This document shows, in pieces, positions 32,588 to 40,477 of a DNA stretch of 64,000 nucleotides (position 1 is the stretch's first letter; each line of letters begins with the position of its first letter). Source of the DNA: Saccharothrix violaceirubra (GTDB taxonomy: Bacteria; Actinomycetota; Actinomycetes; Mycobacteriales; Pseudonocardiaceae); NCBI RefSeq assembly GCF_014203755.1, contig NZ_JACHJS010000001.1, positions 682,001 through 746,000 of the forward strand, given 5' to 3'. A program made the translations under genes and the position numbers. Under the pieces are notes generated by a model, which ran no database searches, had not been told where the DNA came from, and was given only the letters and a program-made list of their open reading frames with translations.

Positions 32588-35578
32588 ATGGGCGCGGTGC
32601 GCGGTCCGCTCGGCCGTGAGCGGGAGCTGGACCGGCTCCGGGCGCGGGTCGACGACCTCGTCCGGGGACACGGCGCCGCGCTCGTGGTCGAGGGCGAACC
32701 GGGCATCGGCAAGACGACTCTCGTGCGCGCCGCGTGCGCCTACGCCGCCACGCTCGGACTGCGCGTGTGCACGGGCGCCGGCGACGAACTCGACCGCGTG
32801 ATCCCCCTGTCACCCCTGCTCGACGCCCTGGGCTCGACCCGGTCGCAGACCATCGCCGCCACCGTGGAACACCTGGTCGACCGCGTGGACGAACTGTGCG
32901 CCGAAGGCCCGGTCATGCTCGTGGTCGACGACCTCCAGTGGGCCGACGACGCGACCGTCGCGGTGTGGCGGCGGCTGGTGCCGTTGGTCTCCCAGGCCCC
33001 GTTGCTGTTGGTCGGCGTGGTCCGTCCGCTGCCGCGCCGCGACCTGATCCGGTCAGACGTGACCCGGCTGACCTTGTCGGCGTTGGACGAGGCGGCCGTG
33101 CGTGATCTCGTGGCGTCGTTGGCGGGTGGCGTGCCCGACGACCGCCTCGCCGCCCTCGCCCGCGGTGCCGGCGGGAATCCGCTCTACCTGGTCGAACTCG
33201 TCGAGTCGTTGCTGCGCGGCGGTTCCCTGGTCGTGTCCGACGGCGTCGCGACGGTGACAGGCGAGGGCGTGCCCGCGTCGTTGGCGGCTGCGATCAACTC
33301 CCGGATCGGGTTCCTGTCGGCCGACGTGCGCCACGTGCTGGTCGCCGCCGCCGTACTCGGCGTGCGGTTCGCGGTCGCCGACCTGGCGGCCGTGTCCGGA
33401 CGGTCCGTGGTCGACCTGCTGCCCGCGCTCCAGGACGCGACGGTGGCCGGGGTGCTCGACGACGGTGCTGTGCTCTCGTTCCGGCATCCGTTGGTGCGCG
33501 CGGCGTTGTACGAGCAGGTGCCCGAAGCCGCCCGGTGTGCCTGGCACGCCGAGGCCGCGCGGGCGCTCGTCGACGCGGGTGCGGGCGTGGACCGGGTGAC
33601 GCGGCAGCTGCTGGCGGCGGGCGAGTTGCCCGCGTGGACCGCGCCGTGGTTGCTCGAACACGGCGGGACGCTCGTCGCGCACGCACCGGAAGCCGCGGTC
33701 GACCTGTTGGCCCGCGTGGTCGAATCCTCTTGTGCGACCGAGCGGATCCGCCTGCTCGCCCACCTCGCCGAGGCCCGGTTCCGCCTCGGCGACCACGCCG
33801 GCGCGGAGGCCGTCGCGCTGGCGGGGTTGGCGTCGGGGATGTCCGTCGACCTGCACTGGACGCTCGCCCAGTGTCGCAGCCTGACCGGCCGCTCGGCCCG
33901 GACCCTGGCGGAGGTCGACCGGGCGCTGCGCGCGGATTCGCCGACCCCCGCCGAACGGGCCCGGCTGTACGTGCTGGCGGCGCGGGCGCACTGGGACCTC
34001 GGGGACCTCGACGCCGCCGCCCGGTTGGCGGACCTCGCCGTCGGTGACGGTGATCCGGAGCGGCGGGGGCGGGGGATGGCGGAGGCCGGTCCGGCGGGTG
34101 CTGGGCCGTGGGCGCCTGGGGTCGCGGGCGCTGTTGGCGTGGTCGGGCCAGGTGCGGTCGGCGTGGGTTCGGCTGCGGTCGCGGGTTCGGACGGGTCGGG
34201 TGTCGACTCGGCCGGCACGGGCTCGGCTGTGGTCGCGGGTTCGGGGCCGGTGGGCGTGGGTCCGAGCCGGTCGGTGGTGGGTTCAGGTGTCGTGGGGCCG
34301 GTCGGTGTGCGTTCGGACGGGCCGGTCGTCGGTGGTCTGGCGCCGGCCGGTGCCGGCGCTGGTTCGGTGCCGGTGGTGCAGGGCGGCGGGCGTTCGGCCA
34401 CGGCCGTGGCGGACCCGGGCACGGTGGCGTGGGCCTTGCACGTGCGCATGATCGTGGCCATGGCACGGGGGCGGATGGTCGAGGCGTTGTCGTTGGCGGA
34501 CCGGGCGTTGGCGGTCACCATGGGCGATCCGGCGACGGCCGACCTCCGACTGCTGCTCCAGGTCAACCGGGCCGTCACGCTGGGCGAGTCGGACCGGGGC
34601 GAGGAGGCCGTCCGCGCCGCGCGCGAGGTCCGGCGGCAGGCCGACCGGGCCGGGAACGTGGTGCGGTTGGCGCAGGTGCAGAGCGCCCTCGGTCAGCTGC
34701 TGTTCGACGCCGGGCGCTGGGACGAGGCGTTGCTGGAGGTCGACCTGCTGCCCGACGACCTCAAGCACCCCATGGTGTCGCGGTGCGATCACGGTGTCGC
34801 GGCGTCGATCCACCTCCACCGCAACGAGGTCGACGCCGCTGCCGGACATCTGCGCGCGGCACTCCCGGACGGGCACGTCGTCGGCTCGCTGGCCCTGGCC
34901 ACGAGCGTCGACCTGGAGCGTAAGGGGCACGTCCGGGACGCCCTCGGCGTCCTGCGCGTCGGGGTCGACGAGGTCGAGGACCTGCTGCCGGACGCCGCGC
35001 GGCTGGCCGTCGAACTGGGCGAGGACCCCGCCTTCGCGGTCCGCCGGGCCGACGAGCTGCTGGCCGGCTCCGACGTGCCGCACCGGCGGGCGGCGGCGGA
35101 GTTCTGCCGGGCCATCGCCGACGACGACCCGGAAGGCTTCCTGCGCGCCGCCCGTGAATACCGGGCCGCCGGCCGCCCGCTGTTCCGTGCCAAGGCTTTG
35201 GGCCTCGCCGCGGTGCGCCTGGCGGTCGCGGGCGACCGGACGTCGGCGCGGGTGGCGTTGAGCAAGGCGTTGGACGTGTACGGCGAACTCGGCGCCGAGT
35301 GGGACGCCGCCGTGCTGCTCGGGCGGATGCGGGAACACGGCGTGCGGCGTGGCGCGCACGCCAAACACCGGCGGGCCAAGCACGGGTGGGACAGCCTCAC
35401 CCCGATGGAGCGGAAGGTGACCGACCTGGTCGTGACCGGTCTGTCGAACCGCCAGATCGGGGATCGGCTGTTCCTGTCGGGCCGCACGGTCGCGACCCAC
35501 GTGTCACACGTGCTGGCGAAACTCGGAGTGCGCTCGCGGACGGACATCGCCCGGGAAGCCGTACGCCACACGGGGTGA
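32588..35578 (+). CDS. LAL-type LuxR-family regulator with AAA ATPase and unusual low-complexity insert
   Basis: The 996-residue protein has an N-terminal ATPase with Walker A (VEGEPGIGKTTLVR, about 38-50) and Walker B (VMLVVDDLQWADD). A TPR-like middle follows, then a C-terminal LuxR helix-turn-helix (LTPMERKVTDLVVTGLSNRQIGDRLFLSGRTVATHVSHVLAKLG). It belongs to the large ATP-binding LuxR (MalT-like) regulators. Residues about 495-612 are an Ala/Gly/Val/Ser low-complexity stretch that breaks the TPR array and is not expected in the family. The ATG at 32588 has no clear ribosome site, so translation may be leaderless. Its 3' end overlaps the convergent DUF6328 gene by 75 bp. Targets are unknown. 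Confidence 0.9.
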   Translation: MGAVRGPLGRERELDRLRARVDDLVRGHGAALVVEGEPGIGKTTLVRAACAYAATLGLRVCTGAGDELDRVIPLSPLLDALGSTRSQTIAATVEHLVDRVDELCAEGPVMLVVDDLQWADDATVAVWRRLVPLVSQAPLLLVGVVRPLPRRDLIRSDVTRLTLSALDEAAVRDLVASLAGGVPDDRLAALARGAGGNPLYLVELVESLLRGGSLVVSDGVATVTGEGVPASLAAAINSRIGFLSADVRHVLVAAAVLGVRFAVADLAAVSGRSVVDLLPALQDATVAGVLDDGAVLSFRHPLVRAALYEQVPEAARCAWHAEAARALVDAGAGVDRVTRQLLAAGELPAWTAPWLLEHGGTLVAHAPEAAVDLLARVVESSCATERIRLLAHLAEARFRLGDHAGAEAVALAGLASGMSVDLHWTLAQCRSLTGRSARTLAEVDRALRADSPTPAERARLYVLAARAHWDLGDLDAAARLADLAVGDGDPERRGRGMAEAGPAGAGPWAPGVAGAVGVVGPGAVGVGSAAVAGSDGSGVDSAGTGSAVVAGSGPVGVGPSRSVVGSGVVGPVGVRSDGPVVGGLAPAGAGAGSVPVVQGGGRSATAVADPGTVAWALHVRMIVAMARGRMVEALSLADRALAVTMGDPATADLRLLLQVNRAVTLGESDRGEEAVRAAREVRRQADRAGNVVRLAQVQSALGQLLFDAGRWDEALLEVDLLPDDLKHPMVSRCDHGVAASIHLHRNEVDAAAGHLRAALPDGHVVGSLALATSVDLERKGHVRDALGVLRVGVDEVEDLLPDAARLAVELGEDPAFAVRRADELLAGSDVPHRRAAAEFCRAIADDDPEGFLRAAREYRAAGRPLFRAKALGLAAVRLAVAGDRTSARVALSKALDVYGELGAEWDAAVLLGRMREHGVRRGAHAKHRRAKHGWDSLTPMERKVTDLVVTGLSNRQIGDRLFLSGRTVATHVSHVLAKLGVRSRTDIAREAVRHTG

Positions 35579-36040
35579 CCGCGACCGGTACCGCAGCGGC
35601 ACCACGTACCACCAGAAGCAGAACCAAGCCAGCAGCATCGCGGTCACCGTGACCGCCGGCGCCCGGCCCAGCACGAAGTCCAGGATCAGCAGCAACGCCG
35701 CCGCCAACGCGAGCTTCAGCAGCACCAGTCCGGCGAGCAGCAGCCGACTCGACGCGCGCACCAGCTCGTTCTTCAGCCGGCGCCGGAAAACCAGGCGGTG
35801 GAACGGCGCCGGTGCGATCAGCAACGCCGTCGAGCACGCGCCCAGCACCAGGCTCGCCACGTACACCTGGAGCTGGAACGCCGTCAGCAAAGGGAATCGC
35901 GGCGTGAACGCGAGCGTCAGCAGGAACGCCAGCAGCAGCTGCACCCCTGTCTGCGCGACCCGCATCTCCTGGAGGATCTCGTGGTAGTTCCGGTCGATCC
36001 GCTGTGCCGGGGACTCCGGCGCCCACTCGGTGTTCGTCAT
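35504..36040 (-). CDS. DUF6328-like four-helix membrane protein
   Basis: The 178-residue protein has four predicted membrane segments (about 33-47, 55-76, 105-125 and 130-148). The N-terminus ERLDRNYHEILQE-like (here RIDRNYHEILQEMRVAQTGVQLLLAFLLTLAF) is typical of DUF6328. Function is unknown. The last 30 residues are polar, and their coding sequence overlaps the 3' end of the LuxR gene by 75 bp in the opposite direction. That tail may be a read-through extension of a shorter ancestral protein. Confidence 0.78.
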   Translation of the reverse strand: MTNTEWAPESPAQRIDRNYHEILQEMRVAQTGVQLLLAFLLTLAFTPRFPLLTAFQLQVYVASLVLGACSTALLIAPAPFHRLVFRRRLKNELVRASSRLLLAGLVLLKLALAAALLLILDFVLGRAPAVTVTAMLLAWFCFWWYVVPLRYRSRSPRVAYGFPGDVRPRAHSEFRQHV

Positions 36041-36100
36041 GCCACCACGATGAACCCGCACGCGTGCGGAAACATCGGTCGGGTGACGTAGTTCGACGGG

Positions 36101-36850
36101 TTAGTCCACAGTGGACGAATGGGTGGCGACGAGCCCGCCGTCCACCACGACGTCCTGGCCGTCGACGTAGGCGGCGTCGGCGGACGCGAGGAACGCGACG
36201 ACCCCGGCGACGTCCTCCGGCGTGCCGAAGCGCCCGGCGGGCACCGCGCCGAGGATCGCCGCGTGCGTCCCGTCGGGCACGTGCTCGTCGAACATGGGCG
36301 TGCGGATGTAGCCGGGGCTGACCGAGTTGACCCGGATGCCGCGCGGCGCCAGGTCGGCGACGAGTGTGCGCGCGAGGTTGTGCACGGCGGCCTTCGTCGC
36401 CGCGTACACCGACGCGCCGGGCAGACCGCGGTGCAGCGTCCACGACGCGTTGATCACGATCGCCGCGTGGTCGCCCAGCAGGGGCAGCGTCTTGCGCACG
36501 GTGAAGTAGACGCCTTTGAAGTTGGTGTCCACGATCCGGTCGAACTCCTGCTCGGTGACGTCCTCGACGGCGGCGAACCCGGCCACGCCCGCGTTCGCGA
36601 ACACGACGTCGAGGCGTCCGTGCCGGTCGCGGATCGCGTCGACGACCACGTCGAGGTCGGTGAGCGAGGACGCGTCGCCGCGCACGCCCGACGCGCGCGG
36701 GCCGAGTCCGGCCACCGCCGTGTCGAGCCTGGCGGCGTCCCGGCCGGTCACGACCACGTGCGCGCCTTCGTCCAGAAGTCGTCGTGCGACGGCGAGTCCG
36801 ATCCCGGACGTGCCGCCGGTCACCAGTGCGGTCTTGTTCTCGAAGCGCAT
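36101..36850 (-). CDS. Short-chain dehydrogenase/reductase
   Basis: This classical SDR has 249 residues, with the NAD(P) motif TGGTSGIG (about 11-18) and the NAG stretch (VFANAG). The catalytic Ser is in VINASWTLHRG, and YxxxK is YAATK. GYIRTPM and the late DGQDVVVDGGL are also standard. Arg38 after the second strand (VTGRD) suggests NADP preference. The substrate is unknown. Its neighbour on the same strand is the HTH gene that ends 44 bp after its own start, so this is not obviously an operon. Confidence 0.9.
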   Translation of the reverse strand: MRFENKTALVTGGTSGIGLAVARRLLDEGAHVVVTGRDAARLDTAVAGLGPRASGVRGDASSLTDLDVVVDAIRDRHGRLDVVFANAGVAGFAAVEDVTEQEFDRIVDTNFKGVYFTVRKTLPLLGDHAAIVINASWTLHRGLPGASVYAATKAAVHNLARTLVADLAPRGIRVNSVSPGYIRTPMFDEHVPDGTHAAILGAVPAGRFGTPEDVAGVVAFLASADAAYVDGQDVVVDGGLVATHSSTVD

Positions 36851-36893
36851 GCCGCCAGTCTCGGCGGCGGTGCCGGGCGGCGGCAGTGCGTGA

Positions 36894-37682
36894 TCATCCG
36901 GGGAGCCCGACCACCAGGCTGCGCGGGTTGTACAGCTCCAGGTACCGGTCGGGCCGGTCGGCCACGACCAGCGTGGTCAGGTCGAACAGCAGCTCGCCCG
37001 CCTCGGGGTGGCGGACCGCCTTCACCGTCTGCCCGGGACGGCCGACCTCGTGGCGTGCCCACAGTCGCGCGAACTCCGGACTGCGGTCCACCAGGTCGGC
37101 GACCACCGCGGCGAACCCGGGGTCGTCGGGGAAGTGCGCGGCGTCGGCCCGGAACGCGGCGACGACCAGGGGCGCGACGGCCGTCCAGTGCGTGTGCGCC
37201 TCGCGGTGACGTGGGTTGGTGAAGAACGCGATCAGGCAGTTCCGGTCGGTCTCCGCGTAACCGAACAGGGTGCGCGCGGCTTCGTTGACCACGAGCAGGT
37301 TCCAGCAGCGGTCGCGCAGGATCGCCGGGTTGGGGTGCCACGCGTCGACCAGGCGGCGCAGCTCCGGCGTGACGTCGGCGTCGCGCGACCCGCCCTCGAC
37401 CGGTGGGTTCAGACCGGCCAGCAGGTACAGGTGGGTGCGCTCGGGGCCGGACAGGCGCAGCGCGCGGGCGATCGCGTCGAGCACCTCGGTCGACACCGTG
37501 ATGTCCCGGCCCTGTTCGAGCCACGTGTACCAGGGCAGGCCGACCCCGGCCAGGGCCGCCACCTCCTCGCGGCGCAGACCCGGCGTGCGGCGGCGGCCCG
37601 CCGTCACGAGGCCGACGTCGTCGGGGCGCAACCGGGCGCGGCACGTGCGCAGGAAGTCGCGGAGCTGGTCGCGACGGGTCAT
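36894..37682 (-). CDS. XRE-family regulator with MmyB-like ligand-binding domain
   Basis: The 262-residue protein starts at ATG 37682, overlapping the stop of the ECF42 sigma gene (ATGA). It has the DUF/MmyB-type architecture: an HTH (about 8-70; RTPGLRREEVAALAGVGLPWYTWLEQGRDI) and a PAS-like MmyB domain (NPAILRDRCWNLLVVNEAARTLFGY, CLIAFFTNP, HPEAGELLFDLTTLVVADRPD). Homologues often control an adjacent SDR gene, which fits the SDR directly downstream. The translational coupling to a sigma-factor gene upstream is unusual. Confidence 0.9.
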   Translation of the reverse strand: MTRRDQLRDFLRTCRARLRPDDVGLVTAGRRRTPGLRREEVAALAGVGLPWYTWLEQGRDITVSTEVLDAIARALRLSGPERTHLYLLAGLNPPVEGGSRDADVTPELRRLVDAWHPNPAILRDRCWNLLVVNEAARTLFGYAETDRNCLIAFFTNPRHREAHTHWTAVAPLVVAAFRADAAHFPDDPGFAAVVADLVDRSPEFARLWARHEVGRPGQTVKAVRHPEAGELLFDLTTLVVADRPDRYLELYNPRSLVVGLPG

Positions 37683-38917
37683 GCGTGCGGCCGGCAGGCG
37701 GCGGCGCGGGCCAGGAGCAGGGCGCGTTCGCGTTCGTTGCGGGTCAGGCTCGCGGCGCGGGTGAACTCGGCCTCGGCCTCGGCCGGGCGGTCGAGCTTGA
37801 CCAGCAGGTCGCCGCGCACGCTGGGCAACAGGTGGTAGTCGACGAGGGTGCCCGCGGCCACGATCTCGTCGACGAGTTCGAGTCCGGTCGCCGGACCGAA
37901 CGCCATGCCGATCGCGACGGCGTGGTTCAGCTCGACCACCGGGGACGGCGCGATCAGCGCGAGCGCTTCGTAGAGCCCGGCGATCCTGAACCAGTCGGTG
38001 TCCTCGGGCCGGGCGGCGCGGGCGTGGCAGGCGGCGATGTGCGCCTGGATGCCGTACGGGCCGGTCGGTCCGGCCTGCTCCAGCACGGTCAGACCGCGGG
38101 TGATCAGCAGCCGGTCCCAGCGGGTGCGGTCCTGGTCGAGCAGCAGGACGGGCTCGCCTTGGGCGTCGACGCGGGCCTTGAAGCGGGAGTACTGGAGTTC
38201 CAGCAGCGCGACCAGGCCGTGGACCTCGGGTTCCTTGGGGACCAGAGTGGCCAGCACGCGGGCCAGGCGGACGGCGTCGGCGCAGAGTTCCGGGCGCATC
38301 CAGTCGTCGCCGGCCGTGGCCGAGTAGCCCTCGTTGAAGATCAGGTAGATGACGCCGAGGACGGCGGCCAGGCGGGCGGGGCGTTCGTTCTCGTCCGGGA
38401 CCTCGAACGGGACCTGTGCTTTGGCCAGCGACTTCTTCGCGCGGACGATGCGCTGGGCGATCGTGGCCTCGCGGGTCAGGTAGGCGCGGGCGATCTCGTC
38501 GGTGGTCAGGCCGCCGAGCAGGCGCAGGGTGAGCGCGACCTGGGCGTCGAGGGGCAGGACGGGGTGGCACGCGGTGAACACGAGCCGGAGCAGGTCGTCG
38601 TCGATCTCGCCGACCAAGGCGGCGGCGTCGGGCTCGTGCTGTTCGTCCTCGGCGATCTCGGCGAGTTTGCGCTCGTAGTTGCGGCGTCGGCGCAGGTGGT
38701 CGATGGCGCGGCGCTTGGCGGTGGTCGTGAGCCAGGCGGCCGGGTTGTCGGGGATGCCGGTCGTGGGCCACTGTTCGAGGGCGGTGACCAGGGCTTCCTG
38801 GGCCATCTCCTCGGCCAGGCCGACGTCGCCGAACTGGCGTGCCAGACCGGCGATCACCCGTGCGGCTTCGATCCGCCAGACCGCTTCCACGGCGCGGCAC
38901 GCCTCGACCCCCGACAC
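37679..38917 (-). CDS. ECF42-type sigma factor (SigJ-like, DUF6596 C-terminal TPR domain)
   Basis: The 412-residue protein begins with sigma region 2 (VEAVWRIEAARVIAGLARQFGD, EEMAQEALVTALEQWP, WLTTTAKRRAIDHLRRR). Region 4 follows (LRLLGGLTTDEIARAYLTREATIAQRIVRAKKSLA). The long C-terminal DUF6596/TPR-like extension (LGVIYLIFNEGYSA, ALLELQYSRFKAR, GLYEALALIAPSPVVELNHAVA) defines the ECF42 group. These have no classical anti-sigma factor and are typically encoded with DGPF-domain proteins; one lies 0.6 kb upstream on the same strand. GTG 38917 is the chosen start. The gene is translationally coupled to the downstream HTH gene. Confidence 0.92.
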   Translation of the reverse strand: MSGVEACRAVEAVWRIEAARVIAGLARQFGDVGLAEEMAQEALVTALEQWPTTGIPDNPAAWLTTTAKRRAIDHLRRRRNYERKLAEIAEDEQHEPDAAALVGEIDDDLLRLVFTACHPVLPLDAQVALTLRLLGGLTTDEIARAYLTREATIAQRIVRAKKSLAKAQVPFEVPDENERPARLAAVLGVIYLIFNEGYSATAGDDWMRPELCADAVRLARVLATLVPKEPEVHGLVALLELQYSRFKARVDAQGEPVLLLDQDRTRWDRLLITRGLTVLEQAGPTGPYGIQAHIAACHARAARPEDTDWFRIAGLYEALALIAPSPVVELNHAVAIGMAFGPATGLELVDEIVAAGTLVDYHLLPSVRGDLLVKLDRPAEAEAEFTRAASLTRNERERALLLARAAACRPHA

Positions 38918-38959
38918 ACCCCGGATTCGACCAGCCGCCACCCGTCCTGACAACCCTTT

Positions 38960-39024
38960 TCGCGAGTCGTCCGTCCAGACACCGCGAGTCGCACGTTCGG
39001 ACACCGCGAAATGTGCGTTGAGGA
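38960..39024. repeat. 22-bp repeat, block D (three units)
   Basis: Units start at 38960, 38982 and 39004 with exact 22-bp spacing (CGCGAGTCGTCCGTCCAGACA, CCGCGAGTCGCACGTTCGG and a degenerate third). The block lies 43 bp upstream of the ECF42 sigma start, in the presumed promoter region. Confidence 0.85.
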
Positions 39025-39182
39025 TCACCCGGACCTTCGATCGTGGATTCCGTTCGGGGGGCCGAGTTACGGGAGGTGGTCCGATGTGGACCACTGGCCG
39101 GTGGGCGCCGGGCCAGATTTCGAGACTGGGTCGAACCGAATGAAAATAGGCTGTGGGGCCGATAGAGTCGCAGGTCGGCAAG

Positions 39183-39325
39183 GTCCTCCCGCGCACGCGG
39201 GGGTGTTCCCCGACGTACGGGCCGGTGATTACGGGGTCGGGGTCCTCCCCGCGCACGCGGGGATGTTCCGACCAGGACCTCACGTCCCCACAGGCCCACG
39301 TGGTCCTCCCCGCGCACGCGGGGGT
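39183..39325 (+). CRISPR. Orphan three-repeat CRISPR remnant, type I-E-like repeat
   Basis: Three repeats of the form GTCCTCCCCGCGCACGCGG plus GGGTGTTCC are seen: 39183-39209 (27 nt, one C lost), 39242-39269 (28 nt) and 39303-39325 (23 nt, 3' end lost). Spacers are 32 nt (39210-39241) and 33 nt (39270-39302). Repeat palindrome, length and spacer size match actinobacterial type I-E arrays. The degenerate last repeat implies a plus-strand orientation with the leader on the left, where an A-rich patch lies at about 39137-39150. No cas gene is present in the window. Confidence 0.88.
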
Positions 39326-39361
39326 CAGGGCGTTGGTTCCCGCACCTGCTCCTTGGTCCAA

Positions 39362-39441
39362 CCACGCGACAGCCCCGTCCCCGTGACGGGTCGGTTCCTC
39401 CGAAGGGGGCCGACCCCGTCCAGGGCGGGGCTGTCGCGTGG
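39362..39441. terminator. 80-nt extended hairpin downstream of the DGPF gene
   Basis: CCACGCGACAGCCCCG (39362-39377) is the perfect reverse complement of 39426-39441. Inside it, GACGGGTCGG can pair with CCGACCCCGTC with one bulge, and CCT with AGG at the tip, giving a nearly continuous rod. It begins 58 bp beyond the DGPF stop on the minus strand and may terminate that transcript. A MITE-like origin is also possible because it lies right beside the truncated CRISPR repeat. Confidence 0.6.
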
Positions 39442-39499
39442 CGACGCCAAGATCAACCGACCGGCATGAACGCCGCGTCCGACCCCACGACCCACGTGG

Positions 39500-39922
39500 T
39501 CAGGAGCGCTGTTCGACCTGGGTCCGGAGGGCTTCCTCCTGTGCGAGCACGTCGGGCGCGGCGGCGGCGAAGTCCTCCAGGCTGTAGATGCGGCGGATCT
39601 CGATCTGGGATTCCTCGCCGGTCGGGTTCGGCACGCGCTTGATCCACTCCACGGCCTCTTCCAGGGACTTCAACTCCAGCAGCCAGAAGCCCGCGACCAG
39701 CTCCTTGGTCTCCGCGAACGGCCCGTCCACGACCGTGCGCTTGTCACCGGAGAAGTACACCCGTGCACCCTCACGGCTGGGTGCCAGGCCGTCGGCCGCG
39801 AGCAGCACACCGGCCTTGACCAGCTCCTCGTTGAACGCACCCATCTCCCGCAGGACCTCGTCGCTCGGCATGACACCGGCCTCGCTGTCCGCATTGGCCT
39901 TGACGATCACCATGAAACGCAT
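39500..39922 (-). CDS. DGPF-domain (YCII-related) protein
   Basis: The 140-residue protein shows the YCII/DGPF signature: MRFMVIVKANADSEAG at the start, then RVYFSGDKRTVVDGPFAETKELVAGFWLLE and a final IEIRRIYSLEDF. DGPF proteins are the standard partners of ECF42 sigma factors, and one is encoded on the same strand at 37679-38917. They may be the target or co-effector; the biochemical role is unknown. The usual tight linkage is broken here by a CRISPR remnant and repeats. Confidence 0.92.
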   Translation of the reverse strand: MRFMVIVKANADSEAGVMPSDEVLREMGAFNEELVKAGVLLAADGLAPSREGARVYFSGDKRTVVDGPFAETKELVAGFWLLELKSLEEAVEWIKRVPNPTGEESQIEIRRIYSLEDFAAAAPDVLAQEEALRTQVEQRS

Positions 39923-39969
39923 CCAGCTCTCCTCTTACCCGAAAAGTCCAGTTTGACCGAACAGGACAC

Positions 39970-40377
39970 TCAACGACGGAACACCCGGTCGAGGGTGTAC
40001 GAGCCGGGACCGACCACGGCCACCACCAGGAACGCCCAGCAGAACATCACCGCGGGCTCGCCCATGTTCTGCACCGGCAACAGCCCCTCGGGCTGGTGCA
40101 CGACGAAGTACGCGTAGGCCATCGTCCCCGAGCACAACAGCGCCGCCACCCGCGCGCCGACGCCGAGCAGCACGAACGCCGCGCCGCCCACCTCGATCAC
40201 GCTCGCCCACCAGCCCGGGAACGACCAGGCCTCGACCGCGCCACCCTGGCCGTCGATCCCGCCGAACAGTCCGAAGCCCATGAGCCCGTGGCACCCGAAC
40301 AGGAACGACACGACGACGCGGAACGCCGTCAAGGTCACGTCCTGTGCGACCGGTCGCGCGATGGTGGTGGTGGTCAT
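39970..40377 (-). CDS. DoxX family membrane protein
   Basis: The 135-residue protein has four hydrophobic segments and the DoxX pattern: TAFRVVVSFLFGCHGLMGFG, then WWASVIEVGGAAFVLLGVGARVAALLCSGTMAYAYF and a final VVAVVGPGSYTLDRVF. DoxX-like proteins are linked to redox or thiol stress in some actinobacteria, but function is not settled. It lies 47 bp upstream of the DGPF gene on the same strand and is probably co-transcribed with it. ATG 40377 follows a GGGGAA-type site. Confidence 0.88.
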   Translation of the reverse strand: MTTTTIARPVAQDVTLTAFRVVVSFLFGCHGLMGFGLFGGIDGQGGAVEAWSFPGWWASVIEVGGAAFVLLGVGARVAALLCSGTMAYAYFVVHQPEGLLPVQNMGEPAVMFCWAFLVVAVVGPGSYTLDRVFRR

Positions 40378-40477
40378 GTCCGGTTCCCCTCTCGTCCGTC
40401 TCGCAGAAGCGACGAACGGGGGCACCCCCGGATCGACAAGTCCGCCGAAGATTTTTTCGGCGAGGAGAAACCGCAGG

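Larger units (their letters stand above)
38918..39499. other. Intergenic region between ECF42 sigma and DGPF genes
   Basis: This 582-bp gap splits two genes that usually sit together. It contains repeat block D (38960-39024), an A-rich patch, the CRISPR remnant (39183-39325) and a long hairpin (39362-39441). No ORF in it looks real. The accumulation of structured elements suggests several insertions or local decay. Confidence 0.6.

Noticed and set aside
36894..39365. An 823-codon minus-strand frame joining the HTH gene to a long N-terminal extension
   Set aside because: The extension is the shadow of the ECF42 sigma gene and intergenic repeats. The HTH starts at ATG 37682, overlapping the sigma stop.
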